Below are positions 24,467-31,990 of a DNA stretch of 40,196 nucleotides, piece after piece; position 1 is the stretch's first letter, and every line of letters begins with the position of its first letter. Origin of the DNA: a bacterium (GTDB lineage Bacteria; Patescibacteriota; Minisyncoccia; UBA6257; GWB1-50-10); NCBI GenBank assembly GCA_027310235.1, contig DAIDBF010000008.1:1-40196 (forward strand), given 5' to 3'. The position numbers and the translations under genes were made by a program. The notes beneath the pieces are model-generated. The model ran no database searches. It saw nothing but the letters and a program-made list of their open reading frames with translations, and was not told where the DNA came from.

Positions 24467-25549
24467 TCAAGATTTCCTCTTATGCGAAGTGAATGCCGCC
24501 TCGACGAGCATCTCGAGAAGTTTTTGGAAAGAAATTCCATACGTATGCGCCGCCTTGGGAAGCAGGCTTTCACTCGTAAGCCCGGGAATCGTATTGATTT
24601 CGAGTACATAGATCTTCCCGTCCTTGCCTACCATCATGTCCGTCCTCGAGAATCCCCTACATCCCGTAAGCCGATGGGACTTGAGAGCGATGTTTCGAAA
24701 CTCCCTCAAGTATGACTCGGGAAACCGCGCCGGCGTTATCTCATCCGATCCGCCCGACTCATACTTAGCTTTGTAATCGAAGAAATGACTTACTCGCGGC
24801 ACGATTTCCGTAGGCGGAAGCGCAAACGCCGAACCGTGTGTTCCATGATCGATAACGCCGCACGTAACTTCCCTCCCCAAAATTAAGGGTTGTACCAATA
24901 CATCTTTATATGTTTCGGCGGCTTCGCGAAGCACCCTACGAAGCGATTCTTCATCTTTTACGATCTCCACGCCGATACTCGAACCTCCCGCATTCGGCTT
25001 CACTACCCAAGGTTTCTCGAGATACCACGTTATTCTTTGTACCACCTCATCTTCGTGTTTTTTGAAATCATTTACCCCGTTACTCCCCGCAGCATAACGT
25101 GAGGTTCCTCCTTTCAAAGAATCTTTATTTATTTCCTCCTTATTATCAGAAAACTTTGATTGTCGGGGAGTAACGGGGTGAAGATGGAAATGAAGTGTGG
25201 GAGGAATCATAAGCCCTGCGTCGCGGAACAGCCGGAGCGAAAGAAACTTATTCATGCCGAGCGCACTCGAGAGTTTCCCCGAGCCCGTATACGGAATCGA
25301 TGCCTCCTCCAAAATCGCTTGTATCGTACCATCCTCGCCGTACGCGCCGTGCATCGCGATAAACGCGACGTCAAAGCGGTTCGGAAGCTCTTCCGGAGGA
25401 AATGGCCACTCACCTTTTTTATCAATGGTAATAATCTCCGCGGTAAACTTCTCAGAATCAAAGCTCTTCAAAACATTCTCTCCCGTCATTAGTGACACTT
25501 CGTACTCCGAAGAAGGCCCTCCCACGAGGATCGCAACCCTTATTTTCAT
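24467..25549 (-). CDS. ddl: D-alanine--D-alanine ligase with an inserted palindromic element
   Basis: An ATP-grasp enzyme that makes D-Ala-D-Ala for peptidoglycan, 360 residues. N-terminal VAILVGGPSSEYEVSLMTG, IAMHGAYGEDGTIQ and PYTGSG are followed by ATP-grasp KPWVVKPNAGGSSIGVEI, LVQPLILGREVTCGVI and metal-binding KIYVLEINTIPGLT with ESLLPKAA. Between the two halves is a polar stretch at residues 124-160 (HPVTPRQSKFSDNKEEINK then DSLKGGTSRYAAGSNGV) encoded by element G, longer than the usual linker. The start at 25549 follows GGAGGG. An ATG at 25573, 6 nt after a TACAAT box, is an alternative that would add 8 residues. Confidence 0.95.
   Translation of the reverse strand: MKIRVAILVGGPSSEYEVSLMTGENVLKSFDSEKFTAEIITIDKKGEWPFPPEELPNRFDVAFIAMHGAYGEDGTIQAILEEASIPYTGSGKLSSALGMNKFLSLRLFRDAGLMIPPTLHFHLHPVTPRQSKFSDNKEEINKDSLKGGTSRYAAGSNGVNDFKKHEDEVVQRITWYLEKPWVVKPNAGGSSIGVEIVKDEESLRRVLREAAETYKDVLVQPLILGREVTCGVIDHGTHGSAFALPPTEIVPRVSHFFDYKAKYESGGSDEITPARFPESYLREFRNIALKSHRLTGCRGFSRTDMMVGKDGKIYVLEINTIPGLTSESLLPKAAHTYGISFQKLLEMLVEAAFTSHKRKS
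25074..25179 (-). repeat. Palindromic element G inside the ddl coding region
   Basis: Perfect 16 bp arms ACCCCGTTACTCCCCG (25074-25089) and CGGGGAGTAACGGGGT (25164-25179) surround a core of 74 bp. The 106 bp unit is read without a stop as about 35 residues of ddl, between the N-terminal domain and the ATP-grasp domain. Its layout, a palindrome in frame in a conserved gene, is like the palindromic elements known from Rickettsia proteins. Confidence 0.8.
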
Positions 25550-25594
25550 CTCATCTTTTCCCTCCGGTCCCATACCTTCATTGTACTACAGTAA

Positions 25595-25792
25595 GAGGAA
25601 TCTCTCCCACTCCCTCACGAGCAGAAACGTTCGCTCGCAGGAATTCACCTCGTTCGTCCTTGCACCCGCGGCAATTATGCAAACTCGACCTTATGGGACT
25701 CGGACAGTGCATAATTGCTCGTGTGCGTCGTCCTCACTCGGGAATTCCTCAACTCTCTCACGTATGCTCGTGAAGGAGGAAAGAGATTCCTC
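25595..25792 (+). repeat. Palindromic element family A, copy 3
   Basis: Outer arms GAGGAATCTCT and AGAGATTCCTC, middle arms GGAATTC/GAATTCC, inner arms GCAATTATGCA/TGCATAATTGC around AACTCGACCTTATGGGACTC. Spacers such as CACGAGCAGAAACG match copy 2. It lies upstream of ddl on the opposite orientation and faces copy 4. Bases 25793-25898 between the two copies hold no gene or clear repeat. Confidence 0.8.
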
Positions 25793-25898
25793 TCGAAATT
25801 TCCACCAAATCCAACAAAAAATTTCTCTCCTTCTCGATGGACGAGCACCGCGTTCCTCCGAACGATGTTCATTCCTCCGTCCCCAACAAAAACCACCA

Positions 25899-26101
25899 GA
25901 GTTTTTCCCCTTTTCCGAGCACGCCTTATGGAGCGAGTATAAGAACTTTTGCCCGAGCCGACGCAGGAAATAGGAGGCACGCACTGTCCGAATCCCGAAG
26001 CGAAGCGGAGGTTGAGTTGCGCGCTCCCGTTCATTTCCCAGGATGCGAGGCAAGGAGTTCTGCGAGCGGAATACTGCGTGCGAGGGGAAGGAGAAAAACT
26101 C
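25899..26101 (-). repeat. Palindromic element family A, copy 4 (diverged)
   Basis: Outer arms GAGTTTTTCTCCTTCCCCTC (minus strand, starting inside the TGA stop of rseP) and a matching complement at 25899-25923 pair imperfectly. GAACTCCTTGCC/GGCAAAAGTTC and GGAAAT/ATTTCC follow. The core is GCGCAACTCAACCTCC..GGGATTCGGACAGTGCG, with an enlarged CGCTTCGCTTCGGG loop. It is the most diverged copy. Confidence 0.65.
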
Positions 26102-27140
26102 ACTTCCAAAACCTCGTGATGTCCTGCACCGTCACCAAAACCATAAGCACAAGAAGTGCCGCAAACCCAATACCATTCACCGCAAGTTCAATCTTCCTCG
26201 GAACAGGGCTTCCTTTTATTTTTTCGATGAGAAGGAAAAGAATGCGTCCCCCATCGAGCGCGGGAAATGGAATTAAGTTAATAACGACGAGATTGACGGA
26301 AATCAAAGCGAGAAGCTGCAAAAAATATACAAACCCGAGCGCGGTCGCCTGGCTCGCCAAGAACACAATACCGACCGGACCCGCAACTTCCTTAAGTATG
26401 CCCGGCGTAGTGAAAATACCGACGATGAGACGGAATAAGCTTACCGCGATAAGCACGAGTGCTCCCCACGCTTCCTTCAGTCCCGTAAGAAGCGCCTGAA
26501 AAAACGGCTGAGAATCAAACCCGACCTCTGCCAAGCCCACTCCGAGCGCCCCTTCCCCTATGGGAGGGTTTTCTCTCTTCTCCATTGAAAACGTATATGA
26601 TTCGGTGCCTCGAAGCACGGTGAGCGTAACCTCGGAAGTTAAACTTGCCTTTACGCCGTTAATAAACGCCGTCGCGTCGATAGGATCCGCCAAGCGCATA
26701 CCTCCAATGGATGCTTCGGTGATAATGTCTCCGCTCTGTGCTCCCGCAGTCGCGGCGGGCGAATTACTCGAAACATCGGCGATCGCAAGATGCCTCGGGG
26801 CGCCCACCATGAATACAATCGAAAACAAAAGCCATCCGATCACGAAGTTCATACATACCCCCGCAATAAGCACCGGAAGACGTTTCCGGAACGGTTGGTT
26901 TTGGAATCCATCTTTCGACTTCGTCTCCCCTTCCTCTCCGAAAAGCTTCACGAACCCTCCGAATGGAATGAGATTGACACTATAAAGCGTTTTCCCTATT
27001 TTCTTCCCGAAAAGGCGCGGGGGAAATCCAAAGCCGAACTCCTCGACTCTCATTTTAAAGAGCTTCGCAAAAAGAAAATGCCCCGCTTCATGCACGAACA
27101 CAAGAAGCGCGAGTCCCGCAATTACGAGTATGATTGTCAT
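26100..27140 (-). CDS. rseP: Site-2 (M50) membrane metalloprotease RseP
   Basis: Intramembrane zinc protease, 346 residues, that cuts membrane-bound regulators or signal-peptide remnants. HEAGHFLFAKLF at residues 17-28 gives the zinc ligands and catalytic Glu, and NLIPFPALDGGRILFLL near 310 supplies the third ligand. A single PDZ domain sits between (ADVSSNSPAATAGAQSGDIITEASIGG). Membrane segments match the family. It is the last gene of the mreB-holB-frr-rseP run and follows frr after 3 bp. No anti-sigma factor is visible nearby. Confidence 0.95.
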   Translation of the reverse strand: MTIILVIAGLALLVFVHEAGHFLFAKLFKMRVEEFGFGFPPRLFGKKIGKTLYSVNLIPFGGFVKLFGEEGETKSKDGFQNQPFRKRLPVLIAGVCMNFVIGWLLFSIVFMVGAPRHLAIADVSSNSPAATAGAQSGDIITEASIGGMRLADPIDATAFINGVKASLTSEVTLTVLRGTESYTFSMEKRENPPIGEGALGVGLAEVGFDSQPFFQALLTGLKEAWGALVLIAVSLFRLIVGIFTTPGILKEVAGPVGIVFLASQATALGFVYFLQLLALISVNLVVINLIPFPALDGGRILFLLIEKIKGSPVPRKIELAVNGIGFAALLVLMVLVTVQDITRFWK

Positions 27141-27143
27141 ACG

Positions 27144-27692
27144 TTATTCCGCTATTTCTTGTATCTTCTTCGAGACGGCTTCCTCGATCATTCCGTTCAA
27201 CTTCTCAACCTCCTTTTGCACCTCTTCTTTCGCCTTAAATTTCCTGTCCTCGCTTAACTCTCCGGATTCGAAAAGTTCCTCCACCATCTTCATCACCTCG
27301 TCGCGAACGTGCCGCACCTCGATACGGTGTTCTTCTGCAACTTTCTTCACGTGCTTCACTAATTCGTCGCGCCGTTCCTGACTCAACTCAGGAAGGAAAA
27401 TGCGCACATTGTTCCCGTCGACATTCGCCGAGACGTTCAAGGAAGACGACTCGATCGTTTTTACGATCCCCGGGATCGCCGCTTTGTCCCATACTTGGAT
27501 GAAAAGTTCGCGCGGCGGCTGAACGCCGATCGATCCTACTTGTTTCAAGGGAACCATCTGCTCGTAATACGAAACCCTGATGTCCTCAAGGAGCGCGGGA
27601 GAAGGACGGCCCGTACGGACTCCTCCTAGGGCTTTTTTCAAATCCTCCACGATTCCCTTTCCTTTGTGCGTGATAAGTTCGAGATAAGTCAT
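27144..27692 (-). CDS. frr: Ribosome recycling factor
   Basis: A 182-residue factor that splits post-termination ribosomes together with EF-G. Recognised by ALGGVRTGRPSPALLEDIRVSYYEQMVPLKQVGSIGVQPPRELFIQVWD, NVRIFLPELSQERRDELVKHVKKVAEEHRIEVRHVRDEV and the helical end KAKEEVQKEVEKLNGMIEEAVSKKIQEI. Length is standard. It overlaps holB by 4 nt (ATGA), so the two are translationally coupled. Confidence 0.98.
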   Translation of the reverse strand: MTYLELITHKGKGIVEDLKKALGGVRTGRPSPALLEDIRVSYYEQMVPLKQVGSIGVQPPRELFIQVWDKAAIPGIVKTIESSSLNVSANVDGNNVRIFLPELSQERRDELVKHVKKVAEEHRIEVRHVRDEVMKMVEELFESGELSEDRKFKAKEEVQKEVEKLNGMIEEAVSKKIQEIAE

Positions 27693-28501
27693 GAGACGGT
27701 TTTTAACAATTCTTGTATCGCCTTTTTCTGTAAGTTCATATTCACATTATAGCGCGTGATGAGTGATTTGCGCCAAAGGAGTTTCCGCAAGAGCCCCGCA
27801 TACTTCTTCCGATCTTTGCGCCATAGCGCAAGAATCGAACGCTCGAGAAATGCGCGACAATCATCTTCTTCCCCTCCTTGCTCCTCCGCTTGAAGCGCGC
27901 TTCCCAGTCGCCCGAATGAGAGCGATGCCCGCCGTTCCGCTTCCTTCGGGGTAACATCATACGCTTCGGCAAGAACCTTCGCAACTTCTTGTTTCGCCAT
28001 TCTTCTGAAATAGATCTGCTGCACGCGGGAGCGAAGTGGAGGGAGAAGCATCTGAGGATCCTCCGCAACAAGGAGGATGAGTGAAGAAACAGGCGGCTCT
28101 TCCACAATTTTCAAGAGCGCGCTTTGCGCTTCGTTCGTAAGCAGGTTCACATCGGGAATAATGATGGTACGCCGCGGAGATCGAAATGGTTTCTGAAACA
28201 GGAACTCCTTCACGAAGCGAGCCGCATCTACTCCTATAGTCGCTTCTCCTTCTTCAGGAATGAGTATATGCGCATCAAGAAGCGGCGAGGGCGTCTCCTC
28301 GAATGCGCCCGTCTCAAGCGCATAAGCGAGCAACTTGGCGCACGTCGCCTTCCCGATGCCTTTATCACCGTAAAAAAGATACGCGTGGCCAAGCGTGCCA
28401 TCCTTTATTTGCCGAGAGAGCGCGCGAAGAATCTCCTCGTGTCCGAAAAGCCGCGCCTTGGCTTTATCTCTTGTTGAGAAGCGTTCGCTTGTAGACATCA
28501 A
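27689..28501 (-). CDS. holB: DNA polymerase III delta-prime subunit (clamp loader)
   Basis: A 270-residue AAA+ protein of the clamp loader. The P-loop YLFYGDKGIGKATCAKLLAYAL is present, as are NLLTNEAQSALLKIVEEPPVSSLILLVAEDPQMLLPPLRSRVQQI, with the LRSRV sensor in place of the usual SRC. The cysteine zinc module of longer homologs is absent. Delta-prime normally does not hydrolyse ATP and acts as the rigid arm of the loader. The ATG lies inside mreB (38 nt overlap), and a second ATG follows immediately. Confidence 0.88.
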   Translation of the reverse strand: MMSTSERFSTRDKAKARLFGHEEILRALSRQIKDGTLGHAYLFYGDKGIGKATCAKLLAYALETGAFEETPSPLLDAHILIPEEGEATIGVDAARFVKEFLFQKPFRSPRRTIIIPDVNLLTNEAQSALLKIVEEPPVSSLILLVAEDPQMLLPPLRSRVQQIYFRRMAKQEVAKVLAEAYDVTPKEAERRASLSFGRLGSALQAEEQGGEEDDCRAFLERSILALWRKDRKKYAGLLRKLLWRKSLITRYNVNMNLQKKAIQELLKTVS

Positions 28502-29471
28502 GATGATTCAAAATAATGGCGGTTCCTTTGGCCACGCACAAAATGGGGTCTTCCGCGACGTACGCGGCGACGCCGAGGGATCGTTTGAAGAACTCCTCGA
28601 GATCCCTGAGCTGCGCGCTTCCGCCAGAAAGGATGATCCCCTTTTCCATGATGTCGGCCGCGAGCTCGGGAGGCGTCACGTTAAAGACGGATTGTACCGC
28701 ACTCATGATATCGACAAGATGCGGATTCACCGCTTCGGCAATCTCGTTCGAGCTAACAAGAAGATCCTTGGGAAGTCCGGACGCGAGATCTCTCCCGCGG
28801 ATTTTCATTTCCGTCTTCGTCCTGTTCGGAAGCGCCGTGCCGATCGAAATTTTTATATTCTCGGCAGTCGTGTCTCCGATCGCGAGCCCGAACTTCTTCT
28901 TCACGTAATCGGAGATCGATTGATCGAAGCGGTTCCCCGCGACGCGCACGCTCGCCCACGTCACGATGCCTCCCAAAGAGATTACCGCGACTTCGGTCGT
29001 GCCGCCGCCTATATTTACGATCATGTTTCCCTCTGCGGAGTGGATCGGGATGCCCGCACCGAGTGCGGCAAGAAGCGGCTCTTTTACGAGATATATCTCC
29101 TTCGCTCCCGCTTCCTTCGCCGCGTTCATCACGGCGCGATACTCCGTCGAGGTGATGCCCGCCGGAACCGAGATCACCACCTCGGGACGAAACACGTTGA
29201 AGGGCCCCACACTCTTCGAGATGAAATAGCGTAGCATCGCTTGCGTAATGTAATACTCGGCGATCACGCCGTCTTTCAAGGGCTTGTAGGTCACGATATC
29301 ATCCGGCGTGCGTCCCACCATTTCTTTCGCTTCCGCTCCTACTGCAAGCACGCTGTTGTCGGGTCTTCGAAGCGCAACCGCCGTCGGTTCGTTTATCACG
29401 ATGCCTCGATTCGGAAGAAACACGAGCGTATTCGTGGTTCCGAGATCGATTCCTATCTTTCTGGTAAACAT
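28464..29471 (-). CDS. mreB: Actin-like MreB, second paralog
   Basis: A 335-residue actin-like protein with RKIGIDLGTTNTLVFLPNRGIVINEPTAVAL, MIVNIGGGTTEVAVISLGGIV and KGIILSGGSAQLRDLEEF. It is closer to textbook MreB or Mbl than the copy at 20220. The start MFTRKIGID is chosen at 29471 because earlier in-frame codons encode no family sequence. It stands apart from mreC and mreD and is followed by holB with a 38 nt overlap. Whether the two form mixed filaments cannot be told from sequence. Confidence 0.95.
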   Translation of the reverse strand: MFTRKIGIDLGTTNTLVFLPNRGIVINEPTAVALRRPDNSVLAVGAEAKEMVGRTPDDIVTYKPLKDGVIAEYYITQAMLRYFISKSVGPFNVFRPEVVISVPAGITSTEYRAVMNAAKEAGAKEIYLVKEPLLAALGAGIPIHSAEGNMIVNIGGGTTEVAVISLGGIVTWASVRVAGNRFDQSISDYVKKKFGLAIGDTTAENIKISIGTALPNRTKTEMKIRGRDLASGLPKDLLVSSNEIAEAVNPHLVDIMSAVQSVFNVTPPELAADIMEKGIILSGGSAQLRDLEEFFKRSLGVAAYVAEDPILCVAKGTAIILNHLDVYKRTLLNKR

Positions 29472-29645
29472 AAAGGTTTCGTTAGCTGATACATAGACAT
29501 TAGCGAAAAACAGCCCCCAATGCAACCAAGAGAGATATTGATCATATAATAGTCGTACCGCATTCCTCCTCACCTCGGGCGCTCCGGGCTGCTTGGCCAA
29601 GTCTTACCCTCGTTCGGAGGAACGCGGTACGGAGAAAACCAAATA
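29472..29645. other. Gap upstream of mreB with palindromic element L
   Basis: Arms GTACCGCATTCCTCC (29555-29569) and GGAGGAACGCGGTAC (29616-29630) pair with one mismatch around a GC-rich core containing GGGCGCTCCGGGCTGCTTGG. The 83 bp between it and mreB probably hold the mreB promoter, but no -35/-10 pair is convincing. No gene is seen. Confidence 0.5.
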
Positions 29646-29674
29646 TTGCCTCGGAAACACTCTTTCAGTATAGT
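29646..29674 (+). promoter_or_regulatory. Promoter for the PEGA-domain gene
   Basis: TTGCCT (29646-29651), a 17 nt spacer and TATAGT (29669-29674). The predicted start near 29681 gives a leader of about 135 nt, almost exactly element F1. An ATG at 29684 opens an 11-codon reading frame (MSPAPFEDCGS) that runs through the left arm of F1. Confidence 0.55.
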
Positions 29675-29686
29675 GATACACGAATG

Positions 29687-29817
29687 AGTCCCGCACCTTT
29701 TGAGGATTGTGGGAGTTAAGCGTAAGGTTAGAGTAAGATGCAACAAACGAAAAATGTCGTAAATAACCAGAGGATGATGCGCTTCGTAAGAAGCGTGATC
29801 CTCTAAAGGTGCGGGAT
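29687..29817 (+). repeat. Palindromic element family F, copy 1 (5' leader of the PEGA gene)
   Basis: Left arm AGTCCCGCACCTTTTGAGGA and right arm ATCCTCTAAAGGTGCGGGAT pair with few mismatches. The right arm holds the Shine-Dalgarno-like AAAGGTG and the first two bases of the ATG at 29816. A competing local hairpin AGAGGATGATGCGCTT..AAGCGTGATCCTCT uses the start of the same arm. Copy 2 lies before rpmJ. Confidence 0.8.
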
Positions 29818-31168
29818 GAGCACGACACTACGAAGAGTCCTCTTCTACTTCTTTATCCTTATATTCTTGGTGCTTGGCGCCTATCTTCTCATAACGGCGC
29901 AGGGCCTTACCTTCGATTTTCAAAATTTTCAATTCGTGAAAACCGGAGCTCTTTTCTTGAAATTTAATCCCTCGGATGCTTCGCTGTTCCTGAACGGAAA
30001 GCCGAAAGAAATCTCCCGTGGATTCGTGATCCCGAGCGTTCTCATCACCGATCTTCGCCCCGGCGCATATCGTCTCGAACTCCGAAAAAAGGGATATGCA
30101 ACGTGGGAAAAAAATCTTGACGTGAAATCGGGACTGGTAACCGCCGCCACACACATCGAACTTTGGCCCGCCACTTCCGCGTTTAAAAGTGTGCTCCAAA
30201 ACCCCGTATCCGATTTCTGGATGACGAACAAAGGAGCAGTACTTTTTTATCCCGACCGTACGCTTCATTTCGATGGCGTCACGCTTCGAGGAAACACTAT
30301 CGCGGCAAGCGACGAAAACTCGAATCTCGTCGTCACGAAGAGCGGGAATACCTATTTTCTGATCGACCTTGAGGAGCCCGAAACCGCCACGAATCTCTCT
30401 TCCCTCTTTGCTTCGCTTGAAACAAGCACATTTAACCTCACGAAAGCGGAAACTATACAAACTATCCTTTTTCACCCCTTCAGCGGATCGAAGCTTCTTA
30501 TCACAACTCCCAAAAACCTCTTTTCGTTCGACATGAAACGGGTGCGCCTCGAGAAGCTTCTTATTTCCTCTTCCACCGTCTCCACCGCGGTAAGCGACAA
30601 TGAAGCGTTGCTACTCGATAATAAAGGAACACTTTCCGTCTATAATCTTCTCCTCCAGACGAAGAATGAGTATCCTCTTGCCGTTACCCACGTTAAGAAG
30701 ATGACGACAAGTCCGAGCGGAGATACGGTATTTATTTTGAAAGAGAACGGCGATCTCATTCAATATGATAGGAGTTCTCGTGCAACTTCAACGCTCGCGG
30801 AAAACGTGAAATCATATTATCTCTCTCCCGGCGAAGAACGCATGGCACTCATCCAAAATGACGGATCGCTCTCCTTGCTCGCGCTCAAGGATTACCGCAG
30901 TGACACCGACGTGGTGGAAGGTACGAGTTGGGATGTTCCGTTGTACAAGAATGCGGCTCCGGAATTGTTTTTCTGGCTCAGTGATTTTCCTAATTACGGA
31001 CTTGTCACTACGACCGATGGCACACTTCTCGTCGTCGAACTTGACGGAAGAACTCCTATGAATGTCTACAAATTCGCGGAAACGATTAAAAAGACGGTTC
31101 CCTCGGGAGCGACGTTGTATCTTCTCAAAAACGACGGCACCCTCGTCGAGACGACGCTAGGAGAGTAA
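29816..31168 (+). CDS. PEGA-domain membrane-anchored protein
   Basis: A 450-residue protein with one N-terminal membrane helix (residues 8-28, LFYFFILIFLVLGAYLLIT). A PEGA-type beta domain at about 45-115 follows (FLKFNPSDASLFLNGKPKEIS then PSVLITDLRPGAYRLELRKKGYATWEKNLDV). The remaining 330 residues form repeated beta strands with pairs such as TLHFDG, NTYFLIDLEEPE, GDTVFILKENGDLIQYD and GSLSLLALKD, suggesting a beta-propeller-like fold. PEGA domains occur in surface proteins. The role is unknown. It is transcribed alone from its own promoter with element F1 as its leader. Confidence 0.8.
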   Translation: MSTTLRRVLFYFFILIFLVLGAYLLITAQGLTFDFQNFQFVKTGALFLKFNPSDASLFLNGKPKEISRGFVIPSVLITDLRPGAYRLELRKKGYATWEKNLDVKSGLVTAATHIELWPATSAFKSVLQNPVSDFWMTNKGAVLFYPDRTLHFDGVTLRGNTIAASDENSNLVVTKSGNTYFLIDLEEPETATNLSSLFASLETSTFNLTKAETIQTILFHPFSGSKLLITTPKNLFSFDMKRVRLEKLLISSSTVSTAVSDNEALLLDNKGTLSVYNLLLQTKNEYPLAVTHVKKMTTSPSGDTVFILKENGDLIQYDRSSRATSTLAENVKSYYLSPGEERMALIQNDGSLSLLALKDYRSDTDVVEGTSWDVPLYKNAAPELFFWLSDFPNYGLVTTTDGTLLVVELDGRTPMNVYKFAETIKKTVPSGATLYLLKNDGTLVETTLGE

Positions 31169-31208
31169 AAATTCTTTCTCCTCGAGGAAGTGAGGAGGAA
31201 GAATTTTT
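31167..31208. terminator. Bidirectional terminator between convergent genes
   Basis: Hairpin AAAAATTCTTTCTCCTC..GAGGAGGAAGAATTTTT, starting at the stop codon of the PEGA gene, with A5 before and T5 after the stem. It can end transcripts from the PEGA gene on the plus strand and from livG on the minus strand. Confidence 0.75.
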
Positions 31209-31225
31209 GGGAATGTATGTTGTTA

Positions 31226-31984
31226 CTACTCTCCAAAATATACCTTTTTCAGTCGCTCATCGTTTCGTATCTCGTTCGGAACTCCTTCAAGATATTTTTC
31301 TCCATCGACAAGCACAACAACGCGATCGGCAATATCAAAAAGGAACTTCAAATCATGTTCTACGATAATCGCCGTGTGACCGTGCTCTTTTACAAGTTTT
31401 TTGATAATCTCGGAAAGTTTGCTCTTTAAGATCGGTGCAACACCGGCGGTAGGCTCATCTACTAAGAGGAGATTTCCTTTCGAAAGCCGAAGGCGAGTAA
31501 GCTCAAGGAGCCGCAGTTGGCCCCCGGAAAGCAATCCCGCAACCAGATTCCTGTGGGGCAAAAGATCCACGTCTTCGAGCGCTTTTTTGATTTCCGTATC
31601 CATCTTCTTTCGATATTTTGAAGAAAAAGCCCACCACCAAGGATACTGTTCCGCGCGCTCAATCGCGATTATCAGATTTTCTTCTACCGTCATGTCTCGG
31701 AACACACCCGCGTGCTGGAAACTCCGATTTATCCCGAGACGCGCTCGAGTATACGCCTCCAAATCCATTATATCCTCTCCCCGAAAAGTAATGATCCCCT
31801 CTTCCAAAGAGAGGAACCCGGAAAGTGCATTTAAGAGTGTGGTTTTCCCGCACCCGTTCGGACCGATTATACCGACGATCTCCCCTTCCTGAACCTCGAA
31901 CGAAACATCGTGAAGGATGGGTCTTTTTCCGATTCGGACATGTAGATGTTCGACTGAAAGAAGTTGTTTTGTTGCGTCTTCCAT
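31226..31984 (-). CDS. livG: Branched-chain amino acid type ABC transporter ATPase (LivG-like)
   Basis: A 252-residue ATPase. Walker A GPNGCGKTT at 41-49, Q-loop in GINRSFQHAGVFRDMTVEENL, signature LLSGGQLRLLELTRL, Walker B LLLVDEPTAG and switch His in AIIVEHDLKFLFDIADRVVVL. The AGVFRDMTV and PTAGVAP features fit the LivG/LivF group. Systems of this kind normally have two different ATPases. Only one is present here, and the next gene is convergent, so it either forms a homodimer or its partner lies elsewhere. Confidence 0.9.
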   Translation of the reverse strand: MEDATKQLLSVEHLHVRIGKRPILHDVSFEVQEGEIVGIIGPNGCGKTTLLNALSGFLSLEEGIITFRGEDIMDLEAYTRARLGINRSFQHAGVFRDMTVEENLIIAIERAEQYPWWWAFSSKYRKKMDTEIKKALEDVDLLPHRNLVAGLLSGGQLRLLELTRLRLSKGNLLLVDEPTAGVAPILKSKLSEIIKKLVKEHGHTAIIVEHDLKFLFDIADRVVVLVDGEKYLEGVPNEIRNDERLKKVYFGE

Positions 31985-31990
31985 ATCCGT

